64,000 nt of DNA from Deferribacteres bacterium (GTDB lineage Bacteria > Zhuqueibacterota > Zhuqueibacteria > Zhuqueibacterales > Geothermadaptataceae), in assembly GCA_020633675.1 (NCBI GenBank), contig JACKDE010000003.1:744001-808000 (forward strand). Direction: 5' to 3'. Positions 17,877 to 25,813 of the stretch are shown here, one piece after another (position 1 is the first letter of the stretch; every line of letters starts with the position of its first letter). The translations under genes and the position numbers were made by a program. Under the pieces are notes generated by a model. The model saw only the letters and a program-made list of their open reading frames with translations. It had not been told where the DNA came from and did no database searches.

Positions 17877-18659
17877 CTACTTGCCCTGAAAATTGGCCTT
17901 GCGCTTTTCTAAAAACGCTCTGGTTCCTTCTTTCATGTCAGCTGTGGAGAAGGCCAGGCCAAACAAATTCGCTTCGTATGCGATGCCGTCTTCAAGCGGC
18001 ATTTCCAGGCCACGGGTGACCGCATCGAGTGACAATTTGACCGCAACCGGGCCCTTTTGAAAAACGGTTTGCAAAAACCTGCTGCAAGCTTCTAAGAGTT
18101 CAGTCTGCGGCACAACGTGATTAGCCAATCCGATGCGATAAGCTTCCTGCGCATCGATTATATTTCCTGAAACGACCAGCTCGAGCGCTCTTCCCTTACC
18201 GATCAATCGCGCAAGCCGCTGTGTACCGCCATAGCCACAAATCAGCCCGAGATTGACTTCCGGCTGCCCGAATTTAGCATTTTCAGAGGCCCAGCGCATG
18301 TGGCACGCCATCGCCAGTTCGTTGCCGCCTCCCAGGCAAAAGCCGTTGACAGCAGCAATCACCGGCTTGGGAAAATGCTCGATCGCAGACAGCAAATGGT
18401 TATTGTTGAGCGAGGCGTCCCGTGCTTCGATCGCGCTCATTTTGGACAACTCTTCGATATCCGCACCAGCAGCAAAAGCCTTTTCACCGGCCCCGGTCAA
18501 AATCACGCCTTTTACCGACGCATCATCACGAATAACTGAGAAAGCCTTCGCCAGTTCATCGATGGTTTGCTGATTAAGCGCATTCAGTTTCTGCGGCCGG
18601 TTAATGGTGATGATGGCCATCGCGTCTTTTTGTTCAAAAAGAATATTTTGATATGACAT
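17877..18659 (-). CDS. enoyl-CoA hydratase / 3-hydroxybutyryl-CoA dehydratase (crotonase family)
   Basis: 260 residues, standard length. The oxyanion-hole segments A-F-A-A-G-A-D-I-E-E-L and N-G-F-C-L-G-G-G-N-E-L-A-M-A-C are intact. The two catalytic glutamates are at their usual places (G-N-E-L and G-Q-P-E-V-N-L-G). It hydrates trans-2-enoyl-CoA, most likely crotonyl-CoA given the neighbouring hydroxyacyl-CoA dehydrogenase and thiolase. The next gene downstream begins 44 bp on, suggesting a shared transcript with the DRE-TIM enzyme. Confidence 0.92.
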   Translation of the reverse strand: MSYQNILFEQKDAMAIITINRPQKLNALNQQTIDELAKAFSVIRDDASVKGVILTGAGEKAFAAGADIEELSKMSAIEARDASLNNNHLLSAIEHFPKPVIAAVNGFCLGGGNELAMACHMRWASENAKFGQPEVNLGLICGYGGTQRLARLIGKGRALELVVSGNIIDAQEAYRIGLANHVVPQTELLEACSRFLQTVFQKGPVAVKLSLDAVTRGLEMPLEDGIAYEANLFGLAFSTADMKEGTRAFLEKRKANFQGK

Positions 18660-18707
18660 TATATATCCTTTGTTCTATAAAAGAATCTATTGTTAATCGA
18701 CAAATTC

Positions 18708-19400
18708 CTATGATTTCGTGTTCAGCTCTGAATTTAAAATCAGCTTCAACTTGCTACTCTTTTTATTCAGGTCTTCGTAATTCTCTAAAAGCTGGGTCAA
18801 TAATTGATAATAACCAAGGACAAGATTATGAAATGCAAAATCATCAATTGTATTTTTGTGCACGATTTTTTGATTTAAAAAATCCATATTCTGATAGACA
18901 AAGGGAACCACATAGTTGCTGATGTAAAGCTTATAATAGTCCTCCTGCAACTTTTTGCTCTCAAAACTTTGATTGTAGCTGATCAACTCTTCCTTTAAAT
19001 CGTAATCCACAATGATATTCAGATTGCCACTGTTTTTGATGGATTCATAGGTATTTGCTTTTGAAAAAAAAAGATGCATTTGAACCATGTCGCCAAAGAT
19101 TTCCAGAGCAGAATCAGTAGTTAAATGCCCAGCTTTAATTGCAGCAATCGTATTTTTCGCTCGCACCATTTTTTTTGCGTTTGCAGAAATTACAATGCCC
19201 AGTTCGGTATCATCGTGTACAATATCCTCATGAAATCCGATTAAATATTTTTGTTCTAACTGACGACTTTTATAATCTTCCCGCCAATTATTCAGCATAA
19301 AAGCCATGGTGATGCCGATGAACACAATGCACAACTCAACAAATTGTTTCGTCCAGTCAATGCTTTTGCTCTTCATTAAAATCCGTTTATTCAGATCCAT
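18708..19400 (-). CDS. AT-rich membrane-anchored protein, DUF6090-like
   Basis: 230 residues. One N-terminal helix (W-T-K-Q-F-V-E-L-C-I-V-F-I-G-I-T-M-A-F-M-L) is followed by N-N-W-R-E-D and E-Q-K-Y-L-I-G-F, the motif of the DUF6090-type family ('...NNWNE...KYL..L..DL'). The rest is mainly helical, with no catalytic motif. Function unknown. Its bases are clearly more A/T-rich than the flanking CoA-enzyme genes, and it interrupts an otherwise coherent pathway cluster, which suggests separate acquisition. Confidence 0.7.
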   Translation of the reverse strand: MDLNKRILMKSKSIDWTKQFVELCIVFIGITMAFMLNNWREDYKSRQLEQKYLIGFHEDIVHDDTELGIVISANAKKMVRAKNTIAAIKAGHLTTDSALEIFGDMVQMHLFFSKANTYESIKNSGNLNIIVDYDLKEELISYNQSFESKKLQEDYYKLYISNYVVPFVYQNMDFLNQKIVHKNTIDDFAFHNLVLGYYQLLTQLLENYEDLNKKSSKLKLILNSELNTKS

Positions 19401-19437
19401 TTTTCAATTTTTGGTGCGGGAATAAAAAACTATCGAC

Positions 19438-20280
19438 TCAGTCTTTCAAAAACTTTTGATACAAATGTGGTCTGCGGTCGCGCAAAAATGGTCTCTTGAT
19501 GCGATACTGTTCGATTTGCTGCAAATCAAGCTCGGCGATAAGAAGCTGATCACAGTTTCGTAGAGCGCGAATCTGCACCAAACCATCTGGCGCAGCGACG
19601 AAACTGCCACCCGCAAAATGGCTCACATCCTCCTGCCCAACCCGATTTACGCATGCGACAAAGACCTGGTTTTGAAAAGCCAGCCCCTGCATTTCGATCT
19701 CGTACAGATCGAGCGGATCGGCAAACAAACCAGCAAACGGCGAAAAAATCAACTCGGCACCTTGCAACACCAGTGCGCGAGTATATTCCGGGAAATGCCG
19801 GTCATAACAGATAGCAACACCGATTTTAGCATAACCGAGATCAAAAACCTGCGGTGGGGTATCGCCCTGCCAATAATAGTATTTTTCGTTGTAGCCGGGT
19901 TCTTCGGCATTATGCAGCATCCGCACCGGTCCCAATACAGAACCATCCGGCCGGCAAATCACGGTGGTGTCAAAAAACTTGCCCTGTCCGCCACGCTCAA
20001 AGAAATTGATTGCGCAGTCGATATTCGCATCCTTTGCCACCTGCTGGAAGTGTGTGACCGTCGCACCATCCAGCGTTTCCGCCCATGCAAAGTAGCGCTC
20101 ATCTGCGCGGTGCTGCGGGAAAAAACGCAGAAAACTGAGCTCGGTGAAACCAACGAACTGCGCACCGCTTTCGGCAGCCTGGCGGGCTAAATCAGCACCG
20201 GTTTCGAGATTCCTTTGCCGATCCGTGCTGACGGCAAATTGCGCCAGTGCAATTTTGATTTTGGGATTTTGATCGGCCAA
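19438..20280 (-). CDS. carbon-nitrogen hydrolase (nitrilase) superfamily protein lacking the catalytic lysine
   Basis: 280 residues from a TTG start (no ATG nearby; the fold begins at once with I-A-L-A-Q-F). Catalytic Glu47 (F-T-E-L-S-F) and Cys158 (V-A-I-C-Y-D-R-H-F-P-E) are present. The segment that normally reads R-K-x-H around the catalytic lysine is V-R-M-L-H-N, putting Met121 in its place, while the adjoining E-P-G-Y-N-E-K-Y-Y is normal for carbamoylputrescine-type amidohydrolases. So it is either an altered enzyme or a non-catalytic relative. It follows the dehydrogenase stop by four bases and so belongs to the acyl-CoA operon. Substrate unknown; the subfamily suggests an N-carbamoyl or amide compound. 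Confidence 0.85.
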   Translation of the reverse strand: MADQNPKIKIALAQFAVSTDRQRNLETGADLARQAAESGAQFVGFTELSFLRFFPQHRADERYFAWAETLDGATVTHFQQVAKDANIDCAINFFERGGQGKFFDTTVICRPDGSVLGPVRMLHNAEEPGYNEKYYYWQGDTPPQVFDLGYAKIGVAICYDRHFPEYTRALVLQGAELIFSPFAGLFADPLDLYEIEMQGLAFQNQVFVACVNRVGQEDVSHFAGGSFVAAPDGLVQIRALRNCDQLLIAELDLQQIEQYRIKRPFLRDRRPHLYQKFLKD

Positions 20281-20283
20281 CGA

Positions 20284-21168
20284 TTACAGGCCCAAATCGG
20301 TTACAGCAGGCGGTTGCTGCGCGTAATCATAAAAACCCTTGCCTGATTTTCGGCCCATATAGCCGGCCAGCACCATCTTGCGCAACAATGGTGGCGGCGC
20401 ATATTTGGATTCGCGGTATTCTTCGAACATGATGTTGGAGATGTAATATGTCGTGTCCAGACCAACAAAATCGAGCAGCGTCAGCGGGCCCATTGGATAG
20501 CCGCAGCCAAGCTGCATGCCTTTGTCGATATCTTCCACGCTGGCAACGCCATTTTCGACTGCACGAATCGCATCGAGCAGATACGGAATCAGCAGGAGAT
20601 TGACGACAAATCCCGAGTTATCTTTGCAAGCAATCGGTTCCTTGCCGAGCGCTTTACCAAAGGCAAATGCTTTGTCAAATGTCTCCTGGCTGGTGGCAAT
20701 CGTCCTCACCACTTCGACCAATTTCATGATCGGCACCGGATTGAAAAAATGCAGCCCAACGAATCGATCCGGCCTGTTGGTGGCCGCAGCCATTTCTGTG
20801 ACCGTCAGCGATGAGGTATTGGATGCAAAAATGGTGTGCGCCGGGCAAGCAGCATCCAGTTCGGAGAATATTTCTTTTTTAAGATCGATGTTTTCGACTA
20901 CAGCCTCAATGATCACATCGCACTGCTGCAAATCGGAAAGTTTGGTCGTGCCCGTCAGGCGGGACAGCGTCGCATCTTTGTGCTCAGCCGTCATTTTGCC
21001 TTTTTCAACGCTTTTTGCTAAAAATCCATCGATGCGCCCGAGGCCTTTTTTCAACAAATCGTCATTCACTTCACGAACTATTGTATCAAAGCCGGCTTGC
21101 GCCGCGACCTGAGCAATGCCGGAACCCATCAGGCCACAACCCAGCACGCCCACCTTTTTTATTTCCAT
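20284..21168 (-). CDS. hbd: 3-hydroxybutyryl-CoA dehydrogenase
   Basis: 294 residues. The N-terminal Rossmann motif G-V-L-G-C-G-L-M-G-S-G-I-A binds NAD(P). The family signature D-R-F-V-G-L-H-F-F-N-P-V-P-I-M-K-L-V-E-V contains the catalytic histidine, and N-S-N/N-T-S-S-L residues (A-S-N-T-S-S-L) are intact. The C-terminal helical domain ends with G-R-K-S-G-K-G-F-Y-D-Y. It interconverts acetoacetyl-CoA and 3-hydroxybutyryl-CoA. With thiolase upstream and crotonase downstream it completes the acetyl-CoA to crotonyl-CoA segment used in butyrate-type, PHB-related or beta-oxidation metabolism; direction cannot be told. Confidence 0.93.
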   Translation of the reverse strand: MEIKKVGVLGCGLMGSGIAQVAAQAGFDTIVREVNDDLLKKGLGRIDGFLAKSVEKGKMTAEHKDATLSRLTGTTKLSDLQQCDVIIEAVVENIDLKKEIFSELDAACPAHTIFASNTSSLTVTEMAAATNRPDRFVGLHFFNPVPIMKLVEVVRTIATSQETFDKAFAFGKALGKEPIACKDNSGFVVNLLLIPYLLDAIRAVENGVASVEDIDKGMQLGCGYPMGPLTLLDFVGLDTTYYISNIMFEEYRESKYAPPPLLRKMVLAGYMGRKSGKGFYDYAQQPPAVTDLGL

Positions 21169-21248
21169 GATTCGTCCTTTCTTTGAAATACGCCACCACT
21201 GCTGAATATTCGCTTTTCAACTGTCCCTTGTGCTCCACAGATCGACTC

Positions 21249-22436
21249 CTATAGCGCCTCCACAATCACTGCCGCGCCCTGTCCGCCGCCGATGCATGCA
21301 CTGGCGAGGCCGAGCTTTTTATTGCGGCGCCGCAATTCGTGCAAAATCGTAAGCGTAAGTCGTGTGCCGGAAGCAGCCAACGGGTGGCCGATGGCAATAG
21401 CGCCACCATTGACATTGGTGATATCGCGATTCAGTCCCAGCTCCTTTTCGACCGCCAGATATTGGGGGGCGAATGCTTCATTCACTTCGATTAAATCCAT
21501 TTCTTCGAGCTGCAAGTTCGCCCGCGAAAGCGCGTTGCGGCTGGCTGGAGCAGGGCCAATGCCCATAATCGATGGATCGACACCGGCAAAGCCCCAATTT
21601 ACCAAACGACCAATCGGCTGCAAACCATGCTTTTCCGCTTCGCCGGCGGTGGTCAATACCATTGCTGCAGCACCATCGACAATACCGGAGGCGTTGCCGG
21701 CGGTAATCGTGCCATCAGCCTTGAAATAGGGGCGCAATTTGGCAAGAGCTTCGACTGTGGTTTCCGGTCGCAGGTGTTCGTCACGCTCAAAAAATGTGGA
21801 TTGGCCTTTGCGTCCCGGCAATTCTACCGGTGTGACTTCGTCTGCAAGGTCGCCGCGATCCCAGGCTGCCTTTGCACGCATTTGGCTTGTGTACGCATAT
21901 TCATCGACTGCCTGACGCGAAATGCCGTACTTTTCCGCCAGCTTCTCTGCAGTTTGCGCCATGGAAAGCCCACACTGTGGATCGGTCAGGCCTTCCCAGA
22001 GATAATCTTCAAGTTTGCCGGAATTTAAGCGCAGCCCCCAACGCGCTCCACGAATAACATGTGGCGTTTCGCTCATGTTTTCAGTGCCGCCAGCCAACAC
22101 AAAATTCGCTTCACCGAGTGTGAGCATGCGAGCGCCTTGTACAATTGCCTCAAAGCCTGATCCGCATAAACGATTGACAGTCACGGCAGGCGTTTCGTTC
22201 GGACAACCGGCTTGTAATCCGATATGCCTGGCCATGTAAATTGCTTCGCGACAGGATTGGATGACGTTGCCAAAAAAAACATGGTCGATTTGGTCGGCCC
22301 GGACTTGTGCACGGCTTATCGCTTCTTTAGCCGCAACAACGCCAAGCTCAACGGCTGTACAATCTCGAAGTGTGCCGCCAAAAGTGCCAAAAGGGGTGCG
22401 GACCCCCGATAGAAACACCACATCTTTCTCGTGCAT
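21249..22436 (-). CDS. acetyl-CoA C-acetyltransferase (thiolase)
   Basis: 395 residues. Active-site Cys in V-N-R-L-C-G-S-G-F-E-A, His in N-G-G-A-I-A-I-G-H-P-L-A-A-S-G-T-R, and the second Cys in S-A-C-I-G-G-G-Q-G-A-A are all present, so it is a full biosynthetic/degradative thiolase II. It starts at ATG 22436 behind AAAAGGAG. First gene of the acyl-CoA string running left to 16594; an 80-bp gap precedes hbd. It condenses two acetyl-CoA or cleaves acetoacetyl-CoA. Confidence 0.94.
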   Translation of the reverse strand: MHEKDVVFLSGVRTPFGTFGGTLRDCTAVELGVVAAKEAISRAQVRADQIDHVFFGNVIQSCREAIYMARHIGLQAGCPNETPAVTVNRLCGSGFEAIVQGARMLTLGEANFVLAGGTENMSETPHVIRGARWGLRLNSGKLEDYLWEGLTDPQCGLSMAQTAEKLAEKYGISRQAVDEYAYTSQMRAKAAWDRGDLADEVTPVELPGRKGQSTFFERDEHLRPETTVEALAKLRPYFKADGTITAGNASGIVDGAAAMVLTTAGEAEKHGLQPIGRLVNWGFAGVDPSIMGIGPAPASRNALSRANLQLEEMDLIEVNEAFAPQYLAVEKELGLNRDITNVNGGAIAIGHPLAASGTRLTLTILHELRRRNKKLGLASACIGGGQGAAVIVEAL

Positions 22437-22933
22437 AGTGGACTCCTTTTGCTCTCACGAAATGATACCGTACTTTCGTTTCCATTCGGATTCCAGCAAA
22501 CAAATTTCCGCGTGCGATTCATCGGATTAAGGCTGGTAGTGCAGATGATAAATCGGTGTCGCATGTTCGTTTTTTCCCCGAATGCATGGTGAAAAGGCGC
22601 TATTGAGTTGGCAATAGTAGCACTTTTATCCGACAAAATCAACCAAACAATACCGGAACCTGTTGCCATTTCGGCACCATTGCCGGTAACTATCTAAGCT
22701 ATTCGATCCTTCCTTTCACCGGGCGCAGCAAACATTTGGATCGAATATTTGTTGCAGAGTTGGCTGTCATTCTGGAAAAATGTATTCTTTATTCCCCAAT
22801 CCTGTTACCATCTATGAAACTATTGCCACCGGACGGGCAAATCGCGCAGCTCTGGATTGAGTGCAGCGCTCAGAATGTGACTGGTTGCGACATTTCGCTT
22901 CGTGCGCGATCGCATCAAGGAGGAACCTCTTTC
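22437..22933. other. divergent intergenic region between thiolase and M61-like genes
   Basis: Nearly 500 bp that should hold two divergent promoters. I see ribosome-binding sites at both ends (AAAAGGAG before thiolase, AAGGAGG before the M61-like gene) but no convincing -35/-10 pair or structured RNA. Confidence 0.4.
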
Positions 22934-24499
22934 ATGTTTCGCAAAGCCTGCGGTACGCTCGCAATCTTGCTATTGCTTTGCTGCCAAGCCGGAGCGGTTT
23001 TTGGCCAGGCAGGCAGCATCAAGCCAGGACAATCCTTTTCTGTGCGCATCCCCGGGCAGCCTGATGTCCCGATTTTAGTGAAGATTGTGCCGACAAATGG
23101 CGCACCACAGGCGAGCTACATTTTCTCCGCGACCGACCGGCTTCCCGGCACATCGCATTCGGTTGACTATGGCCGTTTTTACCGCAATGTTCAGGCTTTC
23201 AACAAAGATGATCAATCGCTTGCGGTCCATCGTATCGGCACCAACCAATGGCAAATTTATGATGGCGGCAACTTCGCTTACCTCACTTATGAAGTCGCTT
23301 TGCATGAAATCGAAGGTGTGTTGAAAAATCCGCTCTTCAGCGGAACGCTTCGTGCTGGTTACACCTTCACGCCTTGTCTGGCCGTGTTGGGATGGTTGCA
23401 CGGACACGAAAACGGCATCCAGCGCCTGAACATTGAGCGCCCAACCCATTGGCAACTTGCCACTAACCTGCAGGCGGTAAGTCATGATGAATTTCTCGAA
23501 TCAAATTTCAGCCAAATGAGCAGCGGATTCCTGGCGACTGGTGAAGTAATCCGAATATCGCAAGCGATCGCATTTCATGTGCCTCATTTCAGCACATTGT
23601 TTCGAGATGCAGGATTTGAAGGTACTGGTTCGACAGTCGATTTTCATCGTTTAACGCAGACAGCAGCCGTACTTTTCGAGCATGCCCCATTCGAAAAGTA
23701 CTATACTTTTCTGCAGTATGTAAAAATCCCTTACCGCAATCGAACGAAAGCATCTTATCAAGCCAGTGTGTTTGATAATGGTCAACATATGGTGATTTTG
23801 TCCGAAAAAATGAGCACCGATGCTGTGCAAGAAGCTCTGCTGACTCACTATTTACAAGCCTGGCTCTCTGATAAACGCTATTTCAAATCCAGGGTAAAAG
23901 ATTTTTACATGCAGCGTTCAGATTACAGTGAATGGCTGATGGCAGGATTGAGCCAGTATTACGCAGCACGGCTTCTGGCACAGACTGGCGCAACATCACA
24001 AAAGCGACTGCTCAGCAAAATAGCAGAATGGGCCAATGCCGAACGAAAAAACCAGGCAGAATTCACAGCAGGAGCTACAACGGCGGGGTACAGCAATGGC
24101 TATGTGCATCAGCAACGCGACCTGGCAAGTCGCGGCGCGTTGATCGGATTTCTCCTGGATGTGCAGATTCTCTATCAAAGTCGAGGCTTTAAGCGACTTG
24201 ATCATGGCTTACAAAATTTGGAAAAAACATTTCTCAAAACCGGCAAAAAAATGCATATCAGCAAGCTGCCGAACCTTATCGATGATGCAACCAGCATTTC
24301 CGTGCAGCAGTTTTTTCAAACGTATATCGATCAGCCAACGCCACTCCCTCTCGAAAAAGCTTTCGAAAGCCTTGGCTTGCGCCCAAGCTTTCAGATCGAT
24401 GCAACGGTTGCAGAACTGGAAATTTTGCCAGATGCCAAGATACAAGCCCAAGCCCGCCAGCTCAGAGAGTGGTGGTTGAAAAAAATCGATCTCCACTAA
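22934..24499 (+). CDS. exported peptidase M61-like protein with lost zinc site
   Basis: 521 residues from ATG 22934, selected because AAGGAGG lies upstream and a signal peptide (M-F-R-K-A-C-G-T-L-A-I-L-L-L-L-C-C) starts there. The architecture follows glycyl aminopeptidase M61 without the PDZ domain: an N-terminal beta domain (~25-160), a catalytic-like helical domain, 'S-R-G-A-L-I-G-F-L-L-D-V-Q-I' (~400), and 'F-F-Q-T-Y-I-D ... P-L-E-K-A-F-E-S-L-G-L' at the end. Where active enzymes have HExxH this reads H-Y-L-Q-A (from His305), and the third ligand motif W-x-x-E-G is W-L-M-A-G (Ala337). Two or three zinc ligands are therefore gone, so a binding or scaffolding role is more likely than proteolysis. 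Monocistronic. Confidence 0.75.
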   Translation: MFRKACGTLAILLLLCCQAGAVFGQAGSIKPGQSFSVRIPGQPDVPILVKIVPTNGAPQASYIFSATDRLPGTSHSVDYGRFYRNVQAFNKDDQSLAVHRIGTNQWQIYDGGNFAYLTYEVALHEIEGVLKNPLFSGTLRAGYTFTPCLAVLGWLHGHENGIQRLNIERPTHWQLATNLQAVSHDEFLESNFSQMSSGFLATGEVIRISQAIAFHVPHFSTLFRDAGFEGTGSTVDFHRLTQTAAVLFEHAPFEKYYTFLQYVKIPYRNRTKASYQASVFDNGQHMVILSEKMSTDAVQEALLTHYLQAWLSDKRYFKSRVKDFYMQRSDYSEWLMAGLSQYYAARLLAQTGATSQKRLLSKIAEWANAERKNQAEFTAGATTAGYSNGYVHQQRDLASRGALIGFLLDVQILYQSRGFKRLDHGLQNLEKTFLKTGKKMHISKLPNLIDDATSISVQQFFQTYIDQPTPLPLEKAFESLGLRPSFQIDATVAELEILPDAKIQAQARQLREWWLKKIDLH

Positions 24500-24517
24500 T
24501 CCACCCTATTTACACAA

Positions 24518-24554
24518 CTGTAGCGGCAGACACTCGCAGCACCTGCCGCTACAG
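24518..24554. terminator. perfect 12-bp inverted repeat between convergent genes
   Basis: CTGTAGCGGCAG (24518-24529) pairs exactly with CTGCCGCTACAG (24543-24554) across a 13-base loop. It lies 18 bp after the M61-like stop and 120 bp from the end of the convergent Nudix gene, so a bidirectional terminator role is likely. It lacks a T-tract, and may instead be a member of a REP-like palindromic family. Confidence 0.45.
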
Positions 24555-24676
24555 TACAACCCACCATGTATCTGTATTGAATCCGCAGCTTTGATTTCAC
24601 AGTCGCATAATGAGAGTATCTTTTAGCAATACTTCGATGTTGTCGATATTTTTTTCGATGAAGAAATGGGAAAGTC

Positions 24677-25312
24677 CTATTCAGTCAGATTTTGCAGGAG
24701 AGCAAAAAGCTGCCAGGTCACACGCGAGGTCATCCCCCAGATGCAGATTGGCTTCTTTTCATTGGGCGGTTGCCAGTGGTAATGGATAGCGATTTTGTTC
24801 TCATATTTGTCGAGATCGATATTCTGCTGATGTTGGTTCCAGATTTCCCGCAGAGGGATGTGATAAATCGCAGCGACTTCGCGCGGATCCTTTTTGAGAT
24901 CCGGTTTTTCCTGTAACCAGCCCAAAAACACTGTCGATTCGATCCGCGAGCTCAACGTGACGAAGGTTCCGAGTTTGCCGACCAGCTCGACCTGCTCCGG
25001 ATCGAGTGCGATTTCTTCGCTGGCTTCTCGCAAAGCAGTAGCTTGTAAGGTCTCGCCGGCTTCAGCTTTGCCACCAGGAAAAGCGATTTGACCGGAATGA
25101 ATGGCTTCGCTACCGTCTTTCAAAAAGTGCCGAGTCCGCCGGATGTAAATCGCCATGAGCTCATTTTTTTGCAGATAAAGTGGCAAAAGCACACCAGCGC
25201 GCCGAGTATTGCGGACCTTCGCATCAGCATGAGCATAGCCATTTTGCAGAATGGCCTTCAAGGCGCGCACTCCGGTTGTATCTGTAGACAAGGCGTTGAT
25301 TATTTCGGTCAT
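24677..25312 (-). CDS. Nudix hydrolase, CoA-pyrophosphatase (NudL)-like
   Basis: 211 residues. The Nudix box is complete: G-K-A-E-A-G-E-T-L, then R-E-A-S-E-E-I-A-L, binding the divalent metal. The preceding S-G-Q-I-A-F-P-G-G-K motif and the overall length match NudL/YeaB proteins that cleave CoA to phosphopantetheine and 3',5'-ADP. That fits a neighbourhood of CoA-ester enzymes, but substrates of Nudix proteins are hard to predict. It is transcribed away from the ABC transporter gene. Confidence 0.85.
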   Translation of the reverse strand: MTEIINALSTDTTGVRALKAILQNGYAHADAKVRNTRRAGVLLPLYLQKNELMAIYIRRTRHFLKDGSEAIHSGQIAFPGGKAEAGETLQATALREASEEIALDPEQVELVGKLGTFVTLSSRIESTVFLGWLQEKPDLKKDPREVAAIYHIPLREIWNQHQQNIDLDKYENKIAIHYHWQPPNEKKPICIWGMTSRVTWQLFALLQNLTE

Positions 25313-25813
25313 CTTTGCTAAAAATTTGCGCTTTTTAAAAAAAATCTTGCGTTAAAGGATTAGAATATCTATCTTGGCGGCCATTTTTTCGCGGTCTGCG
25401 AAAAAATCGAGCAGTTCTCTTTTCTCACCCCAGGTTTTTTAATCCAAACCAAGAAAGGAAGGAACTCAAAAAATGTTTTCTTCACACTTCCCAACAATCG
25501 TCGTCTGCCTTTCAACTGCCTCCTGAAAGTTAGAAACGCTTCATCTGCCCGGAAGACTCAGGTCTTCATCCACTCGTCTCAACACATTTTCTAGCTTGCA
25601 CATTCAGGGGGATTTTGACGGAAAGCCACTTCGCTGTATTGCGCCTTTCTGTGTCCGGTGTAGCCTGTTTTCCCGGCTTGCCCTTTGTCAGAGCATCCTT
25701 CTCGAAAATAACCTGCACCAGTACGCTTTGCTCAATCAGAGCAAGGCATCATCCAGATGGCACTTTCGGGCCAGAGGCAAATTCAGAAACATTTAATAAT
25801 AAGGAAATTTGCA
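25313..25813. other. divergent intergenic region with a 9-bp hairpin
   Basis: 500 bp between the Nudix and ABC transporter genes. It contains the perfect inverted repeat TTTTTTCGC (25384-25392) / GCGAAAAAA (25398-25406) with a 5-base loop. Ending in six Ts or As on either strand, it could terminate transcription both ways. GAAGAC-tca-GGTCTTC near 25550 is a second small hairpin. The start of the ABC gene is fixed by AAGGAAATTTGCA before 25814. I see no gene here. Confidence 0.4.
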
